Counted from the first letter of the stretch, positions 48,334 through 57,012 are shown. The stretch: 64,000 nt of DNA from Dietzia alimentaria 72 (GCF_000226215.1 NZ_AGFF01000023.1:434001-498000), one strand, 5' to 3'. Notes: generated by a model from the letters alone, not told the origin. Program-made: numbers and translations.

Positions 48334-48744
48334 TTGAGGGCTGTTAGCGCAGTTTTGCACAATCGGAACCGAACTCTGCTTGCCGGTTATGGAACAGCAC
48401 TCCCTTTGGCATGCGTAGTGGGCATTTCAAATATCGCATTGTCCCGAGATGTCTCCGATAGCTTGTATGGTCTCTACGCGATCGTGACCCTTGTAGCGAT
48501 TGTTTTAATAACGGCCACCACAACCAGTGTGGTTTTCTGGGAGCGTTCACTCAGGCCATTGCTCGTCTTGACCGTCGTGAGCCTACTGATTACCGTCGCC
48601 TTTTTACCCTTGTCCCTCCGCGAGCAAGACGAGCCGGTCATTTTCTGGCCCGGCATACTCACACCGGCGGGCGTTGTGGTCGCGACTGGAGCGATCACCG
48701 TTCTGCTCGGGCGACTATCAGCGCCGTGGAGAAGAACGGGATGA
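48334..48744 (+). CDS. Small membrane protein, four transmembrane segments
   Basis: 136 aa from a TTG start with GGGAGA shortly upstream. Four hydrophobic segments: LAGYGTALPLACVVGI, LYAIVTLVAIVLITATTT, LLVLTVVSLLITVAFLPL and LTPAGVVVATGAITVLLG. The DNA is noticeably more AT-rich than its neighbours (TTTTAATAA at 48502 and so on). No family recognised; the start is uncertain. Confidence 0.5.
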   Translation: MRAVSAVLHNRNRTLLAGYGTALPLACVVGISNIALSRDVSDSLYGLYAIVTLVAIVLITATTTSVVFWERSLRPLLVLTVVSLLITVAFLPLSLREQDEPVIFWPGILTPAGVVVATGAITVLLGRLSAPWRRTG

Positions 48745-48778
48745 ATGTGGGCAGTGGCGAAAGGACGTGATCGCTATG

Positions 48779-49111
48779 TCAGATCTCATGGACCGTGTCC
48801 GCGATCTGCCGAAGGGCGGCCAGATGTGCACGCAACGCACGGTGCCCAGAAGCAGTCAACGACACCCACACTTTGTCCTTGGCACGGGTGGATCCGTACT
48901 CCCGAACCCGGCGTACGTACCCGTGAGTTTCCAGCACTCCGAGCTGCTTGGTCAGGGCGGCGTCGCTGAGCCCGATGAGGTCACGAAGGACACCGAACTT
49001 CATCTCCGTGTCGGCTCGTCGCTCATCCTCCGTCGCCCCAGCCGAATCCAAAACAGTACAGATACTCAGGCGGTCGATCGGACGGATGACCGGATCGATC
49101 CCCGCGGTCAC
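48779..49111 (-). CDS. Winged-helix transcriptional regulator (ArsR/MarR-like)
   Basis: 110 aa, GTG start overlapping the membrane-protein stop. The winged helix is ATEDERRADTEMKFGVLRD, IGLSDAALTKQLGVLETHGYV (recognition helix) and a wing with VWVSLTASGHRALRAHL, matching the small HTH_27/MarR-like group. The N-terminal PVIRPIDRLSICTVL is the usual dimerisation lead. Partner gene encodes a four-helix membrane protein; the pair is probably an operon controlling itself. Confidence 0.8.
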   Translation of the reverse strand: MTAGIDPVIRPIDRLSICTVLDSAGATEDERRADTEMKFGVLRDLIGLSDAALTKQLGVLETHGYVRRVREYGSTRAKDKVWVSLTASGHRALRAHLAALRQIADTVHEI

Positions 49112-49548
49112 CGGCGATCACCGAGCTGCCGCAATATCCAATAGGTATGAATCCCGGCCAGGGTCCCCACCACGGGACCCACCCACGTCGGCAGGTCCGA
49201 GACGAGCGAGGCCACCGGAATCCACATGGCCCACAAGGCCGGCCCCCATGCACCGGTCGCCGCCAGCTTGTCCAAATGCTGCCATGGGCGCACCCGCACG
49301 AGCGGGTTGAACAACAGTCGGCGAAGCGCCAGGAGAAGAACGCCGAGTACCGCTAGACCGGCCACGAACCATGGATATCGCTCCCATACGGCGACCGTGC
49401 CCGTAAACGCGTACACCATGCCCAGCACCACAGCCGGCCACCGGCGAGGCACCCACGACACCGACTCGGACAGTTCCAAGACCGCCTGGAGCGCCGCCTT
49501 CGCCTCGCGCGGAGAGATCCCCACTTCCCCGGTCCCCCTCGTTTCCAT
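49108..49548 (-). CDS. Four-helix membrane protein cotranscribed with a winged-helix regulator
   Basis: 146 aa. A ~35-residue cytoplasmic N-terminus, then hydrophobic segments WPAVVLGMVYAFTGTVAV, WFVAGLAVLGVLLLAL, ALWAMWIPVASLVSDL and VGPVVGTLAGIHTYWIL. Ends in a GTGA overlap with the regulator gene. The pairing of an integral membrane protein with a small winged-helix regulator is common in actinobacteria, but no function is established. Confidence 0.7.
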   Translation of the reverse strand: METRGTGEVGISPREAKAALQAVLELSESVSWVPRRWPAVVLGMVYAFTGTVAVWERYPWFVAGLAVLGVLLLALRRLLFNPLVRVRPWQHLDKLAATGAWGPALWAMWIPVASLVSDLPTWVGPVVGTLAGIHTYWILRQLGDRR

Positions 49549-49658
49549 AGACGAAACCGTAAGGTACTGCCGTCAGGAACAAAAGGAGCCGGCCGAATGC
49601 GTGAGCTCCCTATTCCGTGCTTGCGCGCGACATCGGCGACGGATGGGAGGATGGCCGC

Positions 49659-50162
49659 ATGCACACCTCGGACAGCAGGCAGCGAGATCGTGACGCTGAA
49701 GGGCGCGCGCGCAATTCGCGCCCGAGGGACGAACTGGGCCGCCCGCTCCCGCCAGGAAGTCCCGGGGTCGAGCGCATTCCCGATGATCTGGAACTCACGC
49801 CCTACGAGTCCTTGGAATGGGCGCAGGAGCTGCTAGATCAGGGTCTCGCCTTCAATGCGCACGAAGTGCTCGAAGGGGCATGGAAGAGCTGCCCCGGCAC
49901 CGAACGCACGCTCTGGCAGGGCCTAGCCCAATTGGCTGTCGGCATCACTCACGTTCAGCGGGGCAACATCAAGGGCGCGTTGACGCTGCTCGAGCGCGCC
50001 GCGGAGCGTATCGGGTTCAACCCCGCTCCGGCCCCGTACGGGATCGATGCGCCCGGGTTGATCTCGTACGCTGAGCACCTCGCCGCCGAGCTACAGCGGG
50101 GCGACGTTCCGGCGCCAGATCGATTGAAGCCACGTCTGGCCGTTGATAGTCCTGATCACTGA
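49659..50162 (+). CDS. DUF309 family protein
   Basis: 167 aa; GGGAGG ~9 bp before the ATG. The DUF309 core has the family motif FNAHEVLEGAWK (HExxE-like), followed by LWQGLAQLAVGITHVQRGNIKGALTLLERA. Helical-bundle fold with a possible metal site; no activity known. The N-terminal ~35 residues are highly charged and disordered. An in-frame GTG at 49617 is an alternative start. Confidence 0.8.
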   Translation: MHTSDSRQRDRDAEGRARNSRPRDELGRPLPPGSPGVERIPDDLELTPYESLEWAQELLDQGLAFNAHEVLEGAWKSCPGTERTLWQGLAQLAVGITHVQRGNIKGALTLLERAAERIGFNPAPAPYGIDAPGLISYAEHLAAELQRGDVPAPDRLKPRLAVDSPDH

Positions 50163-50240
50163 CAGGCTGCCCGTGCCTGGGATCCGAGCTGCTCCCCCGC
50201 CGTCAAGCCAGTGCCGTCAAGCTCGTGCTCGAGCCAACAA

Positions 50241-50246
50241 TAGGCT
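50241..50246 (+). promoter_or_regulatory. Candidate leaderless -10 element for the LctP-like gene
   Basis: TAGGCT, 6 bp before the GTG at 50253. Confidence 0.4.
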
Positions 50247-50252
50247 GGGGCG

Positions 50253-51686
50253 GTGAGCGAGGTCGTCCACACCGGTGCTGCACTCGCGCCGATCGCCGTG
50301 GTGCTGGCACTGCTTGCACTGCGGGTTCCCTCCATCCGGGCGGGGACGGCCGGGCTGATCAGTGCGGTGATCGCGGCGGCGACTGTCTACATGCCCGACG
50401 ACGACGAGATCATCACCGCCGCCACCCAGCTCGGACCAACGGTCCTCGAGGTCGCTCTGATCCTCCTCGGGGGCGTCACGTTGGCCACCGCGCTGTCCGG
50501 CACCGGCGCCAGCGACCATATCGCCGGATGGTTGGAAGAAATTGGCTCGAGCGATGACCGGGTACCTGCGATTCTCCTCCTGGTCTTCGGTCTCACACCG
50601 TTCATGGAGTCGGTCACCGGTTTCGGGCTGGGTGTGGTGATCACCGCGCCACTGCTCGTCCGCATGGGCCTGTCCCCCGTCAAGGCAGTGGTCTCGGGGC
50701 TGCTCGGTCTGGTCCTGGTCCCGTGGGGCTCACTCGGGCCCGGCACCCTGGTGGCCGCCGAACTGGGCGGGCAGGACTTCGGGGAACTCGGATACTGGTC
50801 CGCGCTACTGAGCCTGCCGATTCTGGTCGTGAGCATGGCGACTGTCCTCGTCGTCGTCGTGGGCTCCCTCCCTGCCCCGCGACTGGCGGCACTGTGCGCG
50901 GCCATCGTGGCCACCCAGTGGGGCGCGCTCGTCGCCGCCAACGCGCTGGTGGGGCCTCCCCCGGCCGGCGTCATCGCCTCGGCTGCCGTGATCGCACTTC
51001 TGCTCGCGGCGGCCCGGTTACGGCACGGCCCGGTGCCCGCGGTCAGCTGGGGCCTCTGGCGGGCCGGCATGCCGTTCGCAGTCCTCCTCACCGGGATCCT
51101 CAGCACTACCGCTGCGCTCGACGTCCTAGGCTCCCCGCCCGCCCTCGCGTGGTCCGCCTCGCCCGCGCTATGGGTGATTGTGGCCGCGGTCATCGCGTTG
51201 CGAGTGTTCCCCACCGCCGACCAGGGAGTGCGTGGGTTGCTCATCACGGCTTTGAGAACCTGGACGGCGGTCGCCGCCAACGCGGTGGTGTTCATGCTGA
51301 TCGGCATCGTCATGGCCACCGCTGGCATGGCCGCCCATCTCGCCGGACTAGCCACGGGATTCGGCCCCACGTCACTGGCGTTCATCCCCGCTGTCGGCGC
51401 ACTCGGCGGCTATCTCACGGGTAGCAACACCGGCTCAGCCGCCATGTTTTCCAGTGCCACGGCCAGCGCCGCCACAGGCCTGGGCGCCGATCCGCTCGTC
51501 GCGCTGGCCGGGCAGAATGTCGCCGGGTCGTTCTCGATCATTGTCTCTCCCCCGCGCGTCGCTCTGGCGGTGGGCGTGGTGATGACCGGTCGTACCCGCC
51601 TCCCGGGCCGCGTCACCAGAACGCTCGCGACGGCCGTCCTCGCGGCGACCCTTACGCTCGGAGCTGCGGTTTTCGCCCTCGCGTGA
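50253..51686 (+). CDS. L-lactate permease family (LctP/LldP-like) transporter
   Basis: 477 aa with about 13 hydrophobic helices. Family-like segments are FGLTPFMESVTGFGLGVVITAP near residue 110 and the C-terminal LGGYLTGSNTGSAAMFSSA, typical of LctP. It is ~70 residues shorter than E. coli LldP (551 aa). Lactate or glycolate uptake is inferred; the ligand is not proven. Confidence 0.85.
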   Translation: MSEVVHTGAALAPIAVVLALLALRVPSIRAGTAGLISAVIAAATVYMPDDDEIITAATQLGPTVLEVALILLGGVTLATALSGTGASDHIAGWLEEIGSSDDRVPAILLLVFGLTPFMESVTGFGLGVVITAPLLVRMGLSPVKAVVSGLLGLVLVPWGSLGPGTLVAAELGGQDFGELGYWSALLSLPILVVSMATVLVVVVGSLPAPRLAALCAAIVATQWGALVAANALVGPPPAGVIASAAVIALLLAAARLRHGPVPAVSWGLWRAGMPFAVLLTGILSTTAALDVLGSPPALAWSASPALWVIVAAVIALRVFPTADQGVRGLLITALRTWTAVAANAVVFMLIGIVMATAGMAAHLAGLATGFGPTSLAFIPAVGALGGYLTGSNTGSAAMFSSATASAATGLGADPLVALAGQNVAGSFSIIVSPPRVALAVGVVMTGRTRLPGRVTRTLATAVLAATLTLGAAVFALA

Positions 51687-51695
51687 TCGAGGCGG

Positions 51696-52463
51696 TCACG
51701 GCCTGACCGTGAGCGACTGCGACACCGTACCGAGCGGTCCGTTCCGGTCGTGAATGACGCTGGCGGTGAGTCCAAGCCCGCCAGGACCGAACGTCACTCG
51801 TGTGTCGAATCCAAGCCACTCCCCGACCGGATCGCGGACCAGGTGGGCGGTCAGGTCGATGTTCGGATAGTGCACCGCCGTCGGATCGACCCGCACCGCC
51901 ATCCCGTTGGCGATATCGAACAGACCGGCCATCCGCGCGAGCGTGCTGATCTCCTCACCCTCCAGGAGCGGCACGTCAGTACGCACCCAGTAGCGGGCCC
52001 TTCCCGGCACATCAGATATCCGTCGCACCTCGGCGGATGCCAGGTAGCCGCCGCTCCAGAGCTCGGTGGGATCCCACGGCTGCATCTCGTCCGGCGCGGG
52101 AATGGCGTCGAATCCTCGGCCGGCAACACCGGTGGTGTCGCGGGGCTGCTGCAACCAGGCCCGCAGCCGGATGCTCTCTCTGTCGCGGTGGCCATACATA
52201 GCCTCCACCAGTTCAATGGTCCTGCCCGGCCGGATTACTTCGATCTCCACATCCATGACGTCCATCGGGACGACTCCCAACAGTTCGTAGGACAGGCGGG
52301 AGATCACCATGGGATCGTCGCGACGTGCGGCGAGGTCACGCTCAACCTGAGTGACGAGCAGTCCGAGCGCCGGCCCGATGTGTTGCATCGACTCGTCCCA
52401 CGCGCCGCTGACGTGTGCTGTGGGGCGAAATGAGTCAGCTCCGACGCGCTCAAAATATGCCAT
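51696..52463 (-). CDS. Acyl-CoA thioesterase-like protein (TesB-like hotdog), copy 2
   Basis: 255 aa; GGGAGGG lies 6 bp before the ATG. Two hotdog halves (MQHIGPALGLLVTQVERDL...RLSYELLGVVPMDVMDVEIEVIRPGRTIELVEA, then FDIANGMAVRV...NIDLTAHLVRDPVGEWLGFDTRVTFGPGGLG). It has exactly the same length as the thioesterase at 15367-16134 and aligns by eye over its length, so the two are paralogues. Divergent from a MaoC gene across a 64-bp gap, suggesting a shared acyl-CoA pathway. Confidence 0.75.
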   Translation of the reverse strand: MAYFERVGADSFRPTAHVSGAWDESMQHIGPALGLLVTQVERDLAARRDDPMVISRLSYELLGVVPMDVMDVEIEVIRPGRTIELVEAMYGHRDRESIRLRAWLQQPRDTTGVAGRGFDAIPAPDEMQPWDPTELWSGGYLASAEVRRISDVPGRARYWVRTDVPLLEGEEISTLARMAGLFDIANGMAVRVDPTAVHYPNIDLTAHLVRDPVGEWLGFDTRVTFGPGGLGLTASVIHDRNGPLGTVSQSLTVRP

Positions 52464-52527
52464 CGTTCGCCCTCCCGTCGGTGAATGATGATTAACTGAA
52501 ATCGTACACATCACACGAGGAGTCGCC

Positions 52528-53010
52528 ATGCAGAACGACACGTTCGACGAGTTCGCCACCCCCCTCAACAACAGGTTTCTGGAGGACTACACCGAGGGCG
52601 CCCGGTACCGATTCGGCGTGGAATCGGTGGACGCCAACGAGATCATGGAGTTCGCACGCCGTTACGACCCCCAGTCCATCCACACGGACCCCGACGCCGC
52701 GGCATCCGGCCCGTTCGGCGGACTGATCGCCAGCGGATGGCAAACCGCGGCCCTCATGATGCGATTGTTCGCCGACAACTACCTGACCAGCATCGCCAGC
52801 CTGGCTTCGCCCGGCATCGACGAACTCCGATGGGTCCGACCGCTGCGTCCGGGCGACCAACTCACCCTGCTCTGCGAGACCACCGGCGTACGGCCCTCAC
52901 GAACAAAGCCGGACCGCGGGGTACTCACCACGGACGTCACTCTCATCAACCAGGACGGCGACCCGGTCCTCACCGCGACCGCGATGAACATGATCGCCCG
53001 CCGCAGCTGA
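52528..53010 (+). CDS. MaoC-like hotdog dehydratase
   Basis: 160 aa; GAGGAG 6 bp before the ATG. Single hotdog fold with the hydratase-like motif YDPQSIHTDPDAAASGPFGGLIASGWQTAALMMRL (Asp and His of the dyad at ~45 and ~50) and DELRWVRPLRPGDQLTL. Probable enoyl-CoA hydratase/dehydratase; acyl chain specificity unknown. Its neighbour across the divergent gap is a thioesterase. Confidence 0.85.
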   Translation: MQNDTFDEFATPLNNRFLEDYTEGARYRFGVESVDANEIMEFARRYDPQSIHTDPDAAASGPFGGLIASGWQTAALMMRLFADNYLTSIASLASPGIDELRWVRPLRPGDQLTLLCETTGVRPSRTKPDRGVLTTDVTLINQDGDPVLTATAMNMIARRS

Positions 53011-53018
53011 TACTCGAT

Positions 53019-53498
53019 CTACAACCGCGGGGTGAGGTGGAAGAGCGGCAACTCACGGGTTGTGCGTGCGGCATAGATCTCGTAGTTCGGCCACACCCTG
53101 ACCGCCGACTCCCAGGCGGATTCACGCTCATCGTGGGCCAACTCGCGCACGTCCACAGCCAGGCGTGCGCCGTACACGGACATCTCCACATCCCCCTCGC
53201 GGGCGGCGCGGAGATTGTGGACCCAGGCCGGCATCTTCGTCCCGCCCCAGTTCGACCCCACGATCACCAGCCCGTTATCCCAGGATGAGCACAGCAGTGG
53301 GGTACTACGCTCTGCGCCGCTCTTCCGCCCGGGAACGTGCAGAGTCAGGGTGGGCAGACCCGCAAGCCGCAACAACGGGACGCGGCCTCGGGAGATCCGA
53401 GACATCCACGAGTCGACGGTCACCACGAGATGTGAATTCTCGCGAGTGGCGTCCTGGCGCCCGAACCAGATCGCCACCGGGGTGAGGAAATTACTCAT
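53019..53498 (-). CDS. Ddn-like deazaflavin (F420)-dependent nitroreductase-family protein
   Basis: 159 aa. Split-barrel fold with the Ddn signature: LLRLAGLPTLTLHVPGRKSG, TPLLCSSWDNGLVIVGSNWGGTKMPAWVHNLRA and VWPNYEIYAART. Members use F420H2 and include the enzyme activating pretomanid in M. tuberculosis; they are thought to act on quinones. ATG at 53498 carries a leaderless-type -10. Convergent with the MaoC gene. Confidence 0.85.
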   Translation of the reverse strand: MSNFLTPVAIWFGRQDATRENSHLVVTVDSWMSRISRGRVPLLRLAGLPTLTLHVPGRKSGAERSTPLLCSSWDNGLVIVGSNWGGTKMPAWVHNLRAAREGDVEMSVYGARLAVDVRELAHDERESAWESAVRVWPNYEIYAARTTRELPLFHLTPRL

Positions 53499-53505
53499 AC
53501 GGAAG

Positions 53506-53511
53506 ACCTTA
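53506..53511 (-). promoter_or_regulatory. Candidate leaderless -10 element for the Ddn-like gene
   Basis: TAAGGT on the minus strand, 7 bp before the ATG at 53498. Confidence 0.4.
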
Positions 53512-53537
53512 TGTCCTGGGGTGCCCCGGATGGCCCT

Positions 53538-54851
53538 TTACGGAACGCCAGAGGCGGTCGCGAGAAGCTGCACGGACTCCAGCCACCCCCGACGCAATCC
53601 GGCCTCAGTCGACGCCAGGTGAAACGCCCACATCCGCCGATACACCGAGTCAAACCCCAGTGCGGCGGCGTCACGACCCCGGAGCGCGAAGGTCTCCGAC
53701 CACAGCCGAACAGTTTCCGCGTGGTGCGCCGTCGATTCGACACGGCCACGAAGTCGCAGGCGAGGCGAACGCTCGATCGCGTCCACGAGGTCCGACCACG
53801 ACGGCGCCGGGCCGGCCTCTGAGACATAGCGTGAGCCCCACGCAGCGAGTTCCACCAACGCGGGCGTCGGCCGGTCCGGACACACCACTGCGTGAACGGC
53901 CAGGTGTCCACCCGCTTCGAGCAGTCGTTCGGCCACTCGCAGAACCTCCGAGTACCCTGCCTGACCGGCACTGGCGCCTGGATCTACGGCGATCACCGCA
54001 TCGACCGCTCCGCCGACGTCCGTCGGACCACCCAGGAACAAGGTGATCTCATCACCCAGGTCCGCAGCCTCGAACCGGGCCCCCAGCGCCGACAGCCTCT
54101 CGGTCGATCCCGTCATCGTCCGTACCCGTGCTCCACGCTCAGCGGCCCGCATCGGCAGCTCGCCCCACCCCGGGGTGGCTACCAGGACGCGCGATCCCGC
54201 GCCCACCCCCGCGAGGGTCAGCAGAGTATCTGCGGAGCGGCGCTGCGCATCCCCGAGGTCCGTACGCCGTGGAGGGGCGACCGGCGCCTCGAGGTGTACC
54301 GCGTCCGTTCCGTCTCTCAACCGAGTCCGCGTTCGGGCCCCCGACGCGAAGACCGCGCCAGAGGTCGACATCGTCTCGTCCGTGTACAGAGAAGTCAGAG
54401 TCCCGGGAACCGAGTCCTCGAGTTCGACCGCGACGGTGCCGCCACGCCGCCGGCCACCACCGGCGGGTCCACGCCCCTCACGCCCGTAAGCACGCTGCCC
54501 GGGACTCGCACAGTCGGGGTGTGCCGCGATCCAGGGCGCGAGCGCAGCGATGGCCGGCCCGAGGTCCGAAGTCGTCCACTCGCCTGCCATGAACGACTCC
54601 CCCAGCCCCACCACACCTGCCGAGGACAGCCTGGCCCAGAAGCTATCTGGTTCACGCAGGACCACGCGCACGGGGGCGTCGTACTCCCCCGCCGCAGACG
54701 CGTCGGGATAGTCGATGCGGAGACCCAGTTCACGAGCGGATCTCCGGAGCGCCTGGGCGACGTGACCGGCGGCTTGCCCCTCGATCCCCTCAGGTGGCTC
54801 GAGCGCGGGCCAGCGCTCGAGGTCGACGGTCTGCGGCTGGACTCTGACCAC
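53538..54851 (-). CDS. UfaA1-like SAM-dependent fatty-acid methyltransferase homologue (motif I altered)
   Basis: 437 aa, GTG start after GAGGAGGAG. Architecture of the cyclopropane-fatty-acid-synthase/UfaA1 family: an N-terminal part with VGLGESFMAGEWTTSDL, a methyltransferase core, and the C-terminal RMWAFHLASTEAGLRRGWLESVQ. In the SAM-binding motif I, where the family has ExGxGWG, this protein reads VATPGWGELPM, losing the acidic residue and the first glycines; the FPGG segment is also absent. Activity is therefore uncertain. Divergent from ndh. Confidence 0.7.
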   Translation of the reverse strand: MVRVQPQTVDLERWPALEPPEGIEGQAAGHVAQALRRSARELGLRIDYPDASAAGEYDAPVRVVLREPDSFWARLSSAGVVGLGESFMAGEWTTSDLGPAIAALAPWIAAHPDCASPGQRAYGREGRGPAGGGRRRGGTVAVELEDSVPGTLTSLYTDETMSTSGAVFASGARTRTRLRDGTDAVHLEAPVAPPRRTDLGDAQRRSADTLLTLAGVGAGSRVLVATPGWGELPMRAAERGARVRTMTGSTERLSALGARFEAADLGDEITLFLGGPTDVGGAVDAVIAVDPGASAGQAGYSEVLRVAERLLEAGGHLAVHAVVCPDRPTPALVELAAWGSRYVSEAGPAPSWSDLVDAIERSPRLRLRGRVESTAHHAETVRLWSETFALRGRDAAALGFDSVYRRMWAFHLASTEAGLRRGWLESVQLLATASGVP

Positions 54852-54953
54852 CCGGCTCCTCCTCTGCGGCTCACGTCACACGGACGCTACCGCCGCCGTT
54901 GGCAGGACCCCGTCAGGCGCGGCGGGGGGAACGTCGCCCGTGTCGCGGGACTG

Positions 54954-54969
54954 CTACGTGTGCACGTAG
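54954..54969. promoter_or_regulatory. Perfect dyad in the ndh promoter region
   Basis: CTACGTG, TG, CACGTAG: 7-bp arms, perfect symmetry. It lies 13 bp before a -10-like TATCCT (54983-54988), so it overlaps the expected -35 position of the ndh promoter. Candidate operator. Confidence 0.5.
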
Positions 54970-54982
54970 TACCTGGGAGCAC

Positions 54983-54988
54983 TATCCT
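54983..54988 (+). promoter_or_regulatory. Candidate -10 element for ndh
   Basis: TATCCT, giving a ~85-nt leader before the ndh ATG at 55081, which has AGGAG 6 bp upstream. Confidence 0.4.
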
Positions 54989-55080
54989 GGATGTTTGTGC
55001 CCGCGCGCATCGCGACGCGGGCCCCAGACCAACGAGGCCACAGCGCCCCAAACCACGAACGAGCCTCATCAGGAGCCGCC

Positions 55081-56514
55081 ATGACCGAGCCCGAAACCGA
55101 TCAGGTCAACGCCACCGCACCGGCCGGCCGCCGGCACCGGGTCGTCATTATCGGCTCCGGTTTCGGCGGTCTCTTCGCCGCCCAGCAGCTCGAGAAGGCG
55201 GATGTCGACGTCACCCTGGTGGCCAAGACCGGACATCACCTCTTCCAGCCGCTCCTGTACCAAGTGGCCACCGGCATCCTGTCGGTTGGCGAGATCGCTC
55301 CGCCGACGCGTCTGATCCTGCGTGATCAGAAGAACGCGACCGTCGTCCTAGGCGATGTCGACAAGATCGACGTAGCCGCCAAAAAGGTGCACGCCTCCGC
55401 TGGCCACATCGGATTCGACCTCGAATACGACAGCCTGGTCGTGGCCGCCGGCGCCAACCAGTCCTACTTCGGCAATGACCACTTCGAACGCTGGGCCCCC
55501 GGTATGAAGACGGTCGACGACGCACTTGAGCTGCGTAGCCGCATCCTCGGATGTTTCGAGCAGGCGGAGGTCATAGACGACGAGGAGGAGCGCCGTAGGC
55601 TGCTCACCTTCATCATCGTGGGTGCGGGCCCTACCGGCGTGGAGATGGCGGGTCAGGTCGCCGAGCTGGCGCAGCACACGCTCAAGGACAGCTTCCGTCG
55701 CATCGACCCTGCCTCCGCGCGGGTCATCCTCCTCGACGCCGCGCCCGCGGTGCTCCCGCCGTTCGGCAACAAGCTGGGCAATGCGGCCCGGGCGCGACTA
55801 GAGAAGATGGGCGTCGAGATCCAACTCAACGCCATGGTCACTAACGTTGACTACCACGGCATTGAGGTCAAGGACCCTGACGGCTCAGTTCGGCGGATCG
55901 ACGCCTCGTGCAAGATCTGGTCCGCCGGTGTGAAGGCCAGCTCCCTGGGCAAGCAACTCGCCGAGCAGACAGACGCCGAGATCGACCGCGCCGGACGCGT
56001 CCTCGTCGAGAAGGATCTCTCGCTGCCAGGACACCCCGAGATTTTTGTGGTGGGCGACATGATGAGCCTCGACAACCTACCCGGCGTCGCCCAGGTGGCC
56101 ATCCAGGGTGGCAAGTACGCTGCCAAGCAGATCGTCGCCGGCGTCGAGAAGGGTAAGACTCCCTCTGAGCGACCGCCGTTCAAGTACTTCGACAAGGGGT
56201 CCATGGCCACGGTTTCGAGGTACAGCGCAGTGGTTAAGATGGGCCGCATCGAAATCTCGGGATTCATCGCCTGGGTCATGTGGCTGATCGTCCACCTCGC
56301 CTACCTGATCGGCTTCAAGAACCGCCTCACGGCCATGTTCTCGTGGGGCATGCACATGGGCGGCGACCATCGCTCGCAACTGACCTCCACCAAGCAGTGG
56401 GTGTATGCACGCCAAGCCCTGGAGCGCGTCGCCGCCGACGACGCGGCCGCGCTCCGGTCTGCCGAGGAGTCACGACTGGAAATGCAACAGCCGTCGACAG
56501 CCGCGGTCGACTGA
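55081..56514 (+). CDS. ndh: Type II NADH dehydrogenase (NDH-2)
   Basis: 477 aa. Single-subunit membrane-associated FAD enzyme passing electrons from NADH to menaquinone without proton pumping. FAD-binding IIGSGFGGLFAAQ near residue 20 and NAD-binding IVGAGPTGVEMAGQVAEL near residue 180; quinone-site motif HHLFQPLLYQVATG; C-terminal hydrophobic helix ISGFIAWVMWLIVHLAYL anchors it. Main respiratory dehydrogenase in mycobacteria (Rv1854c). A strong terminator follows. Confidence 0.96.
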   Translation: MTEPETDQVNATAPAGRRHRVVIIGSGFGGLFAAQQLEKADVDVTLVAKTGHHLFQPLLYQVATGILSVGEIAPPTRLILRDQKNATVVLGDVDKIDVAAKKVHASAGHIGFDLEYDSLVVAAGANQSYFGNDHFERWAPGMKTVDDALELRSRILGCFEQAEVIDDEEERRRLLTFIIVGAGPTGVEMAGQVAELAQHTLKDSFRRIDPASARVILLDAAPAVLPPFGNKLGNAARARLEKMGVEIQLNAMVTNVDYHGIEVKDPDGSVRRIDASCKIWSAGVKASSLGKQLAEQTDAEIDRAGRVLVEKDLSLPGHPEIFVVGDMMSLDNLPGVAQVAIQGGKYAAKQIVAGVEKGKTPSERPPFKYFDKGSMATVSRYSAVVKMGRIEISGFIAWVMWLIVHLAYLIGFKNRLTAMFSWGMHMGGDHRSQLTSTKQWVYARQALERVAADDAAALRSAEESRLEMQQPSTAAVD

Positions 56515-56534
56515 CAAGTAGCGGACACGACGCA

Positions 56535-56568
56535 GACCCGGCGGGGATGTTCCCGCCGGGTCTTTTCT
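56535..56568 (+). terminator. Rho-independent terminator after ndh
   Basis: 11-bp perfect stem GACCCGGCGGG / CCCGCCGGGTC with a 6-nt loop, followed by TTTTCTT, 20 bp past the stop codon. Confidence 0.92.
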
Positions 56569-56595
56569 TGTTCGTGCCGAGCGCGGCAGCGTGCG

Positions 56596-57012
56596 TTACT
56601 GGATGTTGGCGAGTCGGACCTGGCCGACGGCGGCGAGGCGACCGGTGTGATCGGTGATCTCAACTCGCCACAATTGCTGGGTACGACCGCGGTGCACCGG
56701 TGTACCGGTGGCCGTCAGGGTGCCCTCCGTGACCGCACGGAGGAAGTCTGTCGAATTGTTGACGCCGACAACCTTGCCCTCGCCGTCGAGCCAGACCGCG
56801 CCCGCCACGCTCGCGACTTCTTCAACGATCGCGCAGTAGACGCCCCCGTGGACGATGCCGTATGGCTGGTGCAGGTGCGGACCGATCTCTACGGTCACCA
56901 CGACTCGATCCGGCGTGACTTCTCCGAACTCCATGCCGATCCCGCCGCCGAATCCGACGCCGGTATTGGCTCGGACCATCTCGATCAAATCGTTGCTCAC
57001 GCCGTCGGACAT
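56596..57012 (-). CDS. PaaI-family thioesterase (Rv1847-like)
   Basis: 138 aa; AGAGG before the ATG. Hotdog-fold thioesterase with the catalytic region PYGIVHGGVYCAIVEEVAS (HGG motif and following Glu) and VNNSTDFLRAVTEG. M. tuberculosis Rv1847 occupies the matching place between ndh and gnd. Hydrolyses aromatic or medium-chain acyl-CoA by analogy. Confidence 0.88.
   Translation of the reverse strand: MSDGVSNDLIEMVRANTGVGFGGGIGMEFGEVTPDRVVVTVEIGPHLHQPYGIVHGGVYCAIVEEVASVAGAVWLDGEGKVVGVNNSTDFLRAVTEGTLTATGTPVHRGRTQQLWRVEITDHTGRLAAVGQVRLANIQ

Noticed and set aside
50387-51385. 332-codon minus-strand open frame
   Set aside because: Antisense to the lactate-permease-like gene; Thr/Ala/Pro-rich without hydrophobic or domain structure.
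53892-55325. 477-codon plus-strand open frame
   Set aside because: Antisense to the UfaA1-like gene and then overlapping ndh in another frame; no motifs.
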